DNA of 7,813 nucleotides from Desulfuromonadales bacterium C00003107 (GTDB taxonomy: Bacteria; Desulfobacterota; Desulfuromonadia; Desulfuromonadales; Syntrophotaleaceae), in assembly GCA_001751225.1 (NCBI GenBank), contig MAXT01000119.1, positions 1-7,813 on the forward strand, written 5' to 3'. Position numbers and translations under genes: made by a program. Position 1 is the stretch's first letter; each line of letters opens with the position of its first letter. A model generated the notes under the pieces. The model had not been told where the DNA came from and did no database searches. It saw nothing but the letters and a program-made list of their open reading frames with translations. Below are positions 1 through 6,331 of this stretch, one piece after another.

Positions 1-142
1 GCCTAACCTCTGTTTTCTGCTCTCCGGGCTTTATCTGCTCTATCGTGCTGCCATTGAACGCCCTGTAACCTTTTTTGAACGAACTTCCGCCGCTTTTTTC
101 GCCATGCTGCGCGGCATTTTTCGTAGCGGAGGCCAGTCTTGA
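1..142 (+). CDS. lptF: LptF, LPS export permease (C-terminal 46 codons only)
   Basis: This is the 3' end of a gene cut by the left window edge. The frame opens at base 2 and stops at TGA 140-142. The 46 visible residues start with a hydrophobic stretch (NLCFLLSGLYLLYRAAIE), which fits the last transmembrane helix of an LptF/LptG-family permease. A short basic cytoplasmic tail ending in RSGGQS follows. The identification rests mostly on context: the next gene is a clear LptG, and lptF-lptG is the usual order. LptF and LptG form the inner-membrane half of the LptB2FG exporter, which extracts lipopolysaccharide from the inner membrane and passes it to LptC/LptA. The stop codon overlaps the lptG start, so the two genes are probably translationally coupled. 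The family is secure from context; the visible fragment alone would be weak evidence. Confidence 0.8.
   Translation, partial: PNLCFLLSGLYLLYRAAIERPVTFFERTSAAFFAMLRGIFRSGGQS
128..132 (+). promoter_or_regulatory. Ribosome binding site of lptG
   Basis: GGAGG lies 6 bases upstream of the TTG at 139. A strong Shine-Dalgarno at ideal spacing inside the end of lptF is what supports the non-ATG start of lptG. Confidence 0.7.
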
Positions 143-1218
143 CTCTGATCAGCCGCTATATTCTCAGCACCTTTGGTCGTATTTTTTGTCTGGCTCTAGC
201 CGCCTTCATCGGCCTTTATCTGTTGGTCGATTTTTTTGAACGAGTCGACAATTTCATTGAGCACGGCGCAGCAGCGCAGCATTACCTGAGCTACTTCGCC
301 CTCAAAATCCCTTTCATCACCATACAGGTTGCCCCACTGGCCTGCCTGCTGGCTGTTTTCATGACTTTGGGAGGCTTTTCTCGCAGTAACGAACTAACAG
401 CCATGCATAGTGCTGGTATCAGCCTGCTACGTATCACTCTGCCACTCCTCGTCACAGCCCTGTTAGTTTCACTACTCACCCTACTGGCCTCTGAATATCT
501 TGTGCCAATGTGTGTTAAGCAGGCCAACAACATCTACACCAGCAAGGTTCAAGGACGCCCCATTGCAGTCTTTAAGCGAAGCCGGATCTGGTTACGCGAG
601 GGCAGTAAGATAGTGAATATTCGCCTGGCCGACCCTGAAAAAGGACAACTGCAGGGCGTAACCATGTTTGACTTCGATCGGCACTTTAATTTAAACGACC
701 GCAGCGATATTCCAAGGGCAACCTATATCAACGGCCATTGGAGAGCGGAATCGTTGATCGAGCGCCGCTTTGACAACGGCAATCTGGTCTCCAGCCAAAC
801 CGCCAACGACCAGACTGTTGATCTGCACGTCACCCCCGAAGATTTCCGCATTCCTGGCAGCAAGCGTAATGAAGATCTTGGCTACCGGGAACTCCGTTCA
901 TTGGCCACCAAATTGCGAGCTGAAGGTTACGATCCAAACCGTTTTGAAGTAGATATGCATGCCCGCCTGGCTGCGCCCTTCGCTAGCCTGATCATGGCTT
1001 TTCTAGGTATTCCTTTTGCTCTGCGCAAGGGGCGGGACAGCGGCCTGGCTCTCGGCATCGCGATGAGCGTCATGATCGGCGTTGTCTATTTCATTCTGCA
1101 GGCCATGCTCCTCGCCTTCGGCTATTCGGCCGCGCTGCCACCAATCCTGGCCGCTTGGGCCGCCAACCTGCTGTTCTTCCTGTTCGGCTGCTGGCTGTTT
1201 CTCGGCAGTGACAGCTAA
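139..1218 (+). CDS. lptG: LptG, LPS export ABC transporter permease
   Basis: This 359-residue protein matches the usual length of LptG (about 360). It is an inner-membrane subunit of LptB2FG, which uses ATP hydrolysis by LptB to move lipopolysaccharide towards LptC/LptA and the outer membrane. The layout is typical: three hydrophobic helices at about 12-32, 54-76 and 98-120, a periplasmic beta-rich domain at about 125-265, and three more helices at about 271-295, 302-325 and 330-355. The segment around residues 85-95 (ELTAMHSAGIS) matches the conserved cytoplasmic coupling helix that contacts LptB (SELVVMQASGF in E. coli LptG). The start is TTG, overlapping the lptF stop as TTGA and preceded by GGAGG. 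The next in-frame ATG is well inside the first conserved segments, so the TTG is preferred. Downstream genes are on the opposite strand, so lptG ends its operon. LptF versus LptG is assigned mainly by order. Confidence 0.92.
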   Translation: MTLISRYILSTFGRIFCLALAAFIGLYLLVDFFERVDNFIEHGAAAQHYLSYFALKIPFITIQVAPLACLLAVFMTLGGFSRSNELTAMHSAGISLLRITLPLLVTALLVSLLTLLASEYLVPMCVKQANNIYTSKVQGRPIAVFKRSRIWLREGSKIVNIRLADPEKGQLQGVTMFDFDRHFNLNDRSDIPRATYINGHWRAESLIERRFDNGNLVSSQTANDQTVDLHVTPEDFRIPGSKRNEDLGYRELRSLATKLRAEGYDPNRFEVDMHARLAAPFASLIMAFLGIPFALRKGRDSGLALGIAMSVMIGVVYFILQAMLLAFGYSAALPPILAAWAANLLFFLFGCWLFLGSDS

Positions 1219-1249
1219 CCTGCTCTGCCCCCTATCCAGTCCTTGAATG

Positions 1250-1462
1250 TCAAAACGCCGACCTTCCTAACGCGAAGATCGGCGTTACAGATATTATCTT
1301 TCTGGAGAACCTCTGAACCTCATCTGCATCACCACTTATGAGCGAGTCCTCCGGCACCGGCTCACGATCTGCTAAAAGCACCAGTCCCAAATTCAACAAC
1401 AGCAGGGTCAGCGGTGCCGAAAACAGCACCACCTATTCAAAAGAACCATGTCCCATCGTCAT
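1250..1462 (-). other. Doubtful small open frame with an in-frame amber codon
   Basis: Directly after receptor A, an ATG at 1462 follows a GAGG (1473-1476) at 10 bases. It reads MTMGHGSFE and then meets TAG (1433-1435). The same frame continues immediately with GTG GTG and runs 60 more codons to TGA at 1250-1252. The first 20 or so residues after the TAG are very hydrophobic and leucine-rich, like a transmembrane or signal segment, and then comes a polar acidic part (ADREPVPEDS). The end of the frame runs through the terminator hairpin, which argues against a full-length gene. It may be a small membrane protein started at GTG 1432, a decayed gene with a nonsense mutation, or chance. I do not recognise it. 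Confidence 0.2.
1254..1286. terminator. Hairpin between convergent genes, probable bidirectional terminator
   Basis: The 8-base arms AACGCCGA (1254-1261) and TCGGCGTT (1279-1286) are perfectly complementary. After one C/A mismatch the stem continues with CTTC (1263-1266) against GAAG (1274-1277), closing a 7-base loop. It sits between lptG (+) and receptor A (-). Read on the minus strand the stem runs straight into TTTT. On the plus strand the following stretch is only moderately T-rich (ATATTATCTTTC). It probably ends the minus-strand operon and perhaps also lptFG. The U-tracts are short, so termination strength is uncertain. Confidence 0.6.
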
Positions 1463-1476
1463 TGTCGCCAGACCTC

Positions 1477-3519
1477 TCAGAACTGCCACTTGATCTGGCC
1501 GTAGAAGCCGCGGGGCATAGCCGTCGGAATAGTACCCATTTCGGTCTGGAACTCCTGGTGGCTGGTTTCGAGCAGGTTTTGACCGACCAAAGCCAACTCC
1601 AGACCTGCAACGGGCTGCCAGGCCAAGCGCATATCGAGACCGTAATAGTCGTCAATATCCGCATAGGTGACGGTAATACGATCAACATAGCGCAACCACA
1701 GGTCCAGTTCCCAATTGCGTCCCAAATCGAAGGAGGAACGGAGCGACCACTGCTGCTGGGGGCTGGAATCTTCATAAACCAGATCACTGAAGGTGTCACT
1801 ACTGTCACTTTCCGGGCTGAGGTTCACCTTGAGCAGTGTATAGTTGCCCTGCAGCCGACACCACTTGCGCACACGCCAGTCGACAGACACCTCCAGACCC
1901 CAGGTTTCAGCCTCCAACTTGTTGTCCTCTACAAAGCCAGTTAACACATGAAGTTGCGGTAGAGGCTCCAGCGGGCCCGGTGTCAATATCTCGCCAGAGC
2001 GATGGTTCCAGTAATCGGTGAAGAACAGGGCCGTATCGATACTAAAACGGCTACCGGGGTAATAGCGGTAGCCGAGTTCGCAGGAAAGGCTTTTTTCCGC
2101 TTCGTAATCTTGAGACCCGTAAACCACCAGCTTGGTCGGGAAGGGGTTGCCCCCCATGGGTGGCATCAACCGGTAAAAGATATCGCCGCTGTCCTCTAAC
2201 CGTGACGGGGTGCGCACCGCTCGGGAGACGGCCCCCCACAGGGAATGGTGCTCCGTAGGCGTCCAGATCAGTCGTGCATTCGGCTGGTACTCGAAGCCAG
2301 TGTAGTCATTGTGCTCGAACTTGGAGCCAACCAGCAGGCGCAGCTTGTCGGGCAGCAGGGTGATTTCGTCCTGGACAAAGAGGCTGAACAGCTGGTCGGA
2401 ACGCTTTGCGTCCTCGACCGTGGTCATCTCGGCCGCCTCCAGGTCGTCTCTGTTCAGACGATAGCCCAGGCCCCAGAGCAGTTCATGGCGCTGCCCCAGC
2501 TGCAAACGATGCTGAAAGTCGAGGTCGAAAACCTCACGGGTTTCCTTATGCAGTACCTCTTCATCCCGATAGCTGTGATCGAAATAGGCCTGCAACACAA
2601 AGTCGTCTGTGTCGTTCAACTGCCGCTGCCAGCGAGCCAGCAAATGGCCACCAGCGAACTCGGTATCGGAGATGGGGGTGGCCTGGTAGTTGGTCAATGG
2701 AGTCCACCGATACACTAGATCCTGTTGGCCCTCAGTGCCACTGTAGACCTCCCCTTGCAGGATGAATTCGTCCCGGCGAGTCGGGGTGGTATCGAGGCGA
2801 AATCCGCCGCGAATTGCGTTCCAATCGTCGCTGGCAGTGCCGGAACCCACACTGTCTAGGTTAGCGCGGTTAAAGTATTTTACGAAGGCCCGGTAATAAG
2901 CTCGGTCGCCGGCCTTGCCGCCGTAGCGCAGGGCGGCGAAGCCCTCCTCTTCGGTGCCGTAGCCCGCCTTGAGCAGAGCGCCCTGAGTATCCCGCGCCTT
3001 CTTGGTAATGACGTTGATCACCCCGTTGACCGCATTGGCACCCCACAGGGTCGCGCCGGGGCCGCGGATAACCTCGATGCGCTCCACATCGTCGAGCAGG
3101 GTGTCTTGAACGTCCCAATAGACCCCGGAAAAAAGCGGCGAATAGACGCTGCGGCCATCGATGAGAACCAGCAATTTGTTGGCGAAGCGGCCGTTTAAAC
3201 CACGACTGGAAATCGCCCACTTGCTGCCGTCTATGCGGGCTACACTGAGGCCCGGCGCTAGGCGCAGGGCCTCAGGAATGCTGGTCGCGCCGGAGCGGCG
3301 AAGGTCGTCCTGGGTGATGACGAATACTGCCGCCGCCTCACTAACCTTCTGCGATTTTCTACTGACGGAGGTAACCTCCAGGTTGGTCAGTTCCTCGAGA
3401 CTCAACGCCATAAGGTCCGTCTCAGAATACGCCCAGCTAAAAACCGGTGCCAACAGCAAGCACACTATCCACAGCAGCGGCAAAGCTTTTTGACAAAGGT
3501 TCAAATCAATCTCCTTCAT
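1477..3519 (-). CDS. TonB-dependent outer-membrane receptor (receptor A)
   Basis: This 680-residue protein is a TonB-dependent receptor, which takes up a scarce ligand across the outer membrane using TonB/proton-motive-force energy. A signal peptide spans residues 1-30 with likely cleavage after FSWA. The plug domain (about 50-170) shows VFVITQDDLRRSGATSIPEA, LLVLIDGRSVY, VERIEVIRGPGATLWG and NAVNGVINVIT, all hallmarks of the family. A beta-barrel follows, with RAVRTPSR at about 433-440 and an aromatic C-terminus (GQIKWQF) as expected for BAM recognition. No N-terminal STN signalling domain fits: only about 20 residues separate the signal peptide from the plug. The frame is open up to 3645, but ATG 3519 is chosen because it begins a normal signal peptide and has GAGGG 4 bases upstream. 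The ligand is unknown; BtuB/CirA-like proteins carry cobalamin or siderophores. It is the last gene of the likely operon and paralogous to receptor B. Confidence 0.9.
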   Translation of the reverse strand: MKEIDLNLCQKALPLLWIVCLLLAPVFSWAYSETDLMALSLEELTNLEVTSVSRKSQKVSEAAAVFVITQDDLRRSGATSIPEALRLAPGLSVARIDGSKWAISSRGLNGRFANKLLVLIDGRSVYSPLFSGVYWDVQDTLLDDVERIEVIRGPGATLWGANAVNGVINVITKKARDTQGALLKAGYGTEEEGFAALRYGGKAGDRAYYRAFVKYFNRANLDSVGSGTASDDWNAIRGGFRLDTTPTRRDEFILQGEVYSGTEGQQDLVYRWTPLTNYQATPISDTEFAGGHLLARWQRQLNDTDDFVLQAYFDHSYRDEEVLHKETREVFDLDFQHRLQLGQRHELLWGLGYRLNRDDLEAAEMTTVEDAKRSDQLFSLFVQDEITLLPDKLRLLVGSKFEHNDYTGFEYQPNARLIWTPTEHHSLWGAVSRAVRTPSRLEDSGDIFYRLMPPMGGNPFPTKLVVYGSQDYEAEKSLSCELGYRYYPGSRFSIDTALFFTDYWNHRSGEILTPGPLEPLPQLHVLTGFVEDNKLEAETWGLEVSVDWRVRKWCRLQGNYTLLKVNLSPESDSSDTFSDLVYEDSSPQQQWSLRSSFDLGRNWELDLWLRYVDRITVTYADIDDYYGLDMRLAWQPVAGLELALVGQNLLETSHQEFQTEMGTIPTAMPRGFYGQIKWQF

Positions 3520-3623
3520 CCATCCCTCAACAACCAAAAGGTCATTCATAACTTCAACGGCCAATAACAGTCTCAGCAGAGGTTGTCTGACCATAGGTGG
3601 CAAGGCTGGCAGATGGCTAGCGA
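3520..3623 (-). other. 104-base gap between the GGDEF-EAL gene and receptor A
   Basis: I see no convincing terminator and no clear sigma70 or sigma54 promoter here on the minus strand. Its only recognisable element is the GAGGG (3524-3528) just before receptor A. Co-transcription of receptor A with the upstream genes is therefore the simplest reading. An unrecognised internal promoter cannot be excluded. Confidence 0.4.
3524..3528 (-). promoter_or_regulatory. Ribosome binding site of receptor A
   Basis: GAGGG reads on the minus strand 4 bases before ATG 3519. The spacing is short but usable. It selects the ATG that begins the signal peptide over the upstream in-frame alternatives. Confidence 0.5.
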
Positions 3624-5732
3624 TTATCCACCGACACCGGCCCATACCGTGTAGCTGGCGTCAGGTACTTCACCCTTGTTCGCAACTTTGTGCAGATAAT
3701 AGTCCACCAGCCCTTCCGGCGGCATAGGACGTCCAAGATAAAAGCCCTGCCCCTCGGTACAGCCCTTGGCCAGCAGAAACTCCATCTGCGCGGCTTCTTC
3801 AACCCCCTCTGCGATAACATCCAGCTTCAGAGTGCGCGCCAGGGCCATGATCCCCTCGGCGATGGCACCGCGATCATCACTGTGAAGAATATCGTTGGTG
3901 AAAGAACGGTCGATTTTCAGCTTCGACAGCGGGAAGCGCCGCAAGCAGCTCAGCGACGAATAGCCGGTACCGAAATCGTCGATGGCCAACTTGATCCCCC
4001 GCTCACGAATCCGGTACATGGCATCAATGGCTTTTTCCGCATCCTGCATAATGGCGCTTTCGGTGATCTCCAGCTCAAGCAGGGCCGGGTCAAAGCCCGT
4101 CTTCGCCAACACCTCTTCGATGGTATCGAGAAGATCGGCCTGCCAGAACTGTTTTGGCGAGATATTCACCGCCATGGTCCAGTCCGGATAGCCTTCTTTC
4201 TGCCAGAGTACCGCCTGATTGCAGGCCTCCTGCAACACCCATTTACCGATCGGCAGGATCAGCCCAGTTTCTTCAGCCAAGGGGATAAACTTACCCGGCG
4301 ACACCAGGCCCATTACCGGATGCTGCCAGCGAAGCAGGGCTTCCATACCAATAATCGCCCCGCTCGCCATATCGACCTGAGGTTGGTAATGAATCAGCAA
4401 TTCCCTATTATCGAGAGCCTTGCGCAACTTGTTCTCCATCAGCAAAGACTCCTGGGCCCTTTCGGTCATGCCCGAAGTGAAGAACTGGTAGTTATTGCGT
4501 CCAAGTTCCTTGGCCTGGTACATGGCCACGTCGGCGCATTGCATGAGGCTTTCGACGCATTCGCCGTCTTCAGGAAACACGCTGACCCCGATACTGCCGG
4601 AGACGAACAGTTCCTGGCTACCAACCTGCACCGGAGGAACCAAAATCTGTTGGACTTTTTGGGCCAGCATGGTGATGCCTTGATAATCAACAGCCTGTTC
4701 ACTGACGACAACGAACTCATCACCGCCCAAGCGAGCCAGAGTATCGCCTGCACGGATAGCGGAAGCCAACCGATCGGCAACCGCCTGCAGAATGACATCA
4801 CCAGTCTTATGACCCAAGGAATCGTTGATATTTTTGAAGCGATCGAGATCAATAAACAGAAGGGCCACCTTGTTGCTTTTGCGTCTGGCATTAGCCAAAG
4901 CGTGCTGCAGCCGGTCATCGAACAGTAAGCGGTTAGCCAGGCCGGTCAACGGGTCATGGTGAGCCAGGTAATTGAGGCGTTTCTGTTTCTCCTGCAGATC
5001 CGCATCCCGCACCTGAATCTGGTTGAGCATCTCGTTAAAGTTCTCTACCAGGGTACCGAGTTCGTCGCTGCGTTCCATAGCCACCCGCCGGGAGTAATCC
5101 TGCTCGGAGGAAACGGTAAGCATAGTCGCCGCCAGGTTTTCGATGGGCCGGGAAATCAAGCCTTGCAGCCACAGGGCCAGCAACCAGGCGAGCAGCGCGG
5201 CGCCGGCCAGGCCGATCAGGCCTAGGGTGACGTAGCGCAGCAGCACCTGCTGGATTCGGTCGAGACCGGCGCAGATATTCAGGGTGCCTATCTGCTCGTT
5301 GTTAAACAGGATCGGCTGGGAGACCTTCAAAAAGTCCCCGACAAAGAACGCCTCGCTTTTGGCGCCGGCGGGCAGGTCGAGGCGCAGTTTGTCAGACCGT
5401 TCCAGGTCGGGTCCCCGCTGGTACTTGGCGAACAGCCCGCCATCGACGGTGACGATGGAGCCGAAGGCGACCTGGGGCTTGCTCTGCAGGGTCCCGAGGG
5501 TTTCGCCGGCGGCCTGTCGGTCGTCGAAGACCAGAGCCGGCGAACAGTTGCGCGACAGGTCCTGGGCGAGAATCTGCACCTCATGCTTGAGGGCCTCGCG
5601 CAGCATGCTGCGCTGAGTAAGCACCGAAACCACGAACAGGCTAAACAGCACCACCAGACTGATGCCGGTGATGATCACCGTCAGCTTGCTGCGGATCGAC
5701 AGCTTATCGAGGAGTGCCAGTAGCGTCTTCAT
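3624..5732 (-). CDS. Membrane-bound YfiN-like GGDEF-EAL cyclic-di-GMP enzyme
   Basis: This is a 702-residue inner-membrane protein. Transmembrane helix 1 (about 17-38) and helix 2 (about 167-190) flank a periplasmic sensor region. Its ALVFDDRQAAGETLGTL (about 66-82) resembles the CHASE8-type region of E. coli YfiN (AVVFADGPAATETLAAL). A HAMP linker (about 191-244) follows, then GGDEF (about 255-415) and EAL (about 430-680). The GGDEF motif is intact at 336-340. An RxxD inhibitory site (RAGD, 327-330) lies exactly five residues before it, so product feedback is expected. The EAL domain keeps E464 (EAL), N523, E555, D585/D586 (DDFGTGYSSL), K606, E642 and Q662, the usual metal-binding and catalytic set. 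Both diguanylate cyclase and phosphodiesterase activity are possible. The start overlaps the yfiR-like stop as ATGA, with AGGAGG 4 bases upstream. YfiR-type control is inferred from gene order and the sensor domain. Confidence 0.93.
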   Translation of the reverse strand: MKTLLALLDKLSIRSKLTVIITGISLVVLFSLFVVSVLTQRSMLREALKHEVQILAQDLSRNCSPALVFDDRQAAGETLGTLQSKPQVAFGSIVTVDGGLFAKYQRGPDLERSDKLRLDLPAGAKSEAFFVGDFLKVSQPILFNNEQIGTLNICAGLDRIQQVLLRYVTLGLIGLAGAALLAWLLALWLQGLISRPIENLAATMLTVSSEQDYSRRVAMERSDELGTLVENFNEMLNQIQVRDADLQEKQKRLNYLAHHDPLTGLANRLLFDDRLQHALANARRKSNKVALLFIDLDRFKNINDSLGHKTGDVILQAVADRLASAIRAGDTLARLGGDEFVVVSEQAVDYQGITMLAQKVQQILVPPVQVGSQELFVSGSIGVSVFPEDGECVESLMQCADVAMYQAKELGRNNYQFFTSGMTERAQESLLMENKLRKALDNRELLIHYQPQVDMASGAIIGMEALLRWQHPVMGLVSPGKFIPLAEETGLILPIGKWVLQEACNQAVLWQKEGYPDWTMAVNISPKQFWQADLLDTIEEVLAKTGFDPALLELEITESAIMQDAEKAIDAMYRIRERGIKLAIDDFGTGYSSLSCLRRFPLSKLKIDRSFTNDILHSDDRGAIAEGIMALARTLKLDVIAEGVEEAAQMEFLLAKGCTEGQGFYLGRPMPPEGLVDYYLHKVANKGEVPDASYTVWAGVGG

Positions 5733-6331
5733 CGTCCCTCCTGGATCACGTCGTCCTTGACGATCAGTCGGGCCAGACCGTAGAGCCGGGAGCTGATCTT
5801 CAACTGGCCTCTGGCGACGGCGTCGAGGTTAAGGTCGAAGCGAATGCGGCTGTTCTGGCGCACAAAATTCATCATCCCACCTTGTTTGACAAACAATTCA
5901 TCGTCACTCACGGTGAGAACTGGGACGCCATCAAGGGCGCGCAGGATGGCAGGCAGATCCTTCTGCGCCGTACGCCCGACATACAGCACCTGCAGCTGGT
6001 GCTTCTGCGCGGCAAGTTCCTGCAAAGAGCCGAGCTGAACCGTCTTGATCAAACCGTTGCTGCTGCCCTCCGCCGCCAGATCGAGAAGCCACTCCTGCAG
6101 CGGGTCCCGACCTAGAATGCCCAGCACCAGCTCCGGCTTCACCGCTGGCAGGACGGCTTCCGGCCAGCGCACGAACTGCACGAAGTTGTAAAGCATCGCC
6201 GCCTTGACCGCATCTTCCGGCGCCGGCTCGCGGGCATCCGACGGCACCACCCCCGCCGCCAGTAGCAGCAGGATCAGCAGAATTGAAACCAACAGTCTAT
6301 GTCCCAGAGAAGCATGTCGTTTCGTCTTCAT
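5729..6331 (-). CDS. YfiR/DUF4154-family periplasmic regulator
   Basis: This 200-residue secreted protein starts with a basic N-region, a long hydrophobic core (about 12-28) and a likely cleavage site near VPSDA (about 33). The mature part has the family signature AVKAAMLYNFVQFVRWPE (about 41-58). LQVLYVGR (113-120), LTVSDDELFVKQGGMMNFV (about 139-157) and GQLKISSRLYGLARLI (175-190) follow, as in YfiR proteins. In Pseudomonas and E. coli, YfiR binds the periplasmic region of the diguanylate cyclase YfiN and represses it. Here the next gene is a YfiN-like enzyme, so that partnership is very likely. The protein has no cysteine, so the disulfides described for Pseudomonas YfiR are absent. ATG 6331 is preferred over ATG 6337 because GGAGGG (6340-6345) is 8 bases from the former but only 2 from the latter. 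It overlaps the receptor B stop as ATGA. No yfiB is visible. Confidence 0.9.
   Translation of the reverse strand: MKTKRHASLGHRLLVSILLILLLLAAGVVPSDAREPAPEDAVKAAMLYNFVQFVRWPEAVLPAVKPELVLGILGRDPLQEWLLDLAAEGSSNGLIKTVQLGSLQELAAQKHQLQVLYVGRTAQKDLPAILRALDGVPVLTVSDDELFVKQGGMMNFVRQNSRIRFDLNLDAVARGQLKISSRLYGLARLIVKDDVIQEGR
5737..5742 (-). promoter_or_regulatory. Ribosome binding site of the GGDEF-EAL gene
   Basis: A perfect AGGAGG lies 4 bases before ATG 5732, inside the last codons of the yfiR-like gene. With the ATGA overlap it indicates translational coupling. Confidence 0.65.

Noticed and set aside
1414..1944. A 176-codon open frame on the plus strand
   Set aside because: It is antisense to the conserved C-terminal barrel of receptor A and shows no family signature.
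3520..3623. A terminator or promoter between the GGDEF-EAL gene and receptor A
   Set aside because: Only weak 4-5 base pairings and no T-tract are present, and no convincing -35/-10 or -24/-12 pair could be found by eye.
3520..3645. A 42-codon upstream extension of receptor A
   Set aside because: The frame is open, but it would overlap the end of the GGDEF-EAL gene and place extra sequence before a normal signal peptide. The ATG at 3519 has an SD and starts the signal peptide.
3690..4928. A 412-codon open frame on the plus strand
   Set aside because: It lies wholly antisense to the GGDEF-EAL gene, whose domain motifs are unambiguous. The plus-strand translation shows no recognisable domain, and long antisense frames are common opposite GC-rich genes.
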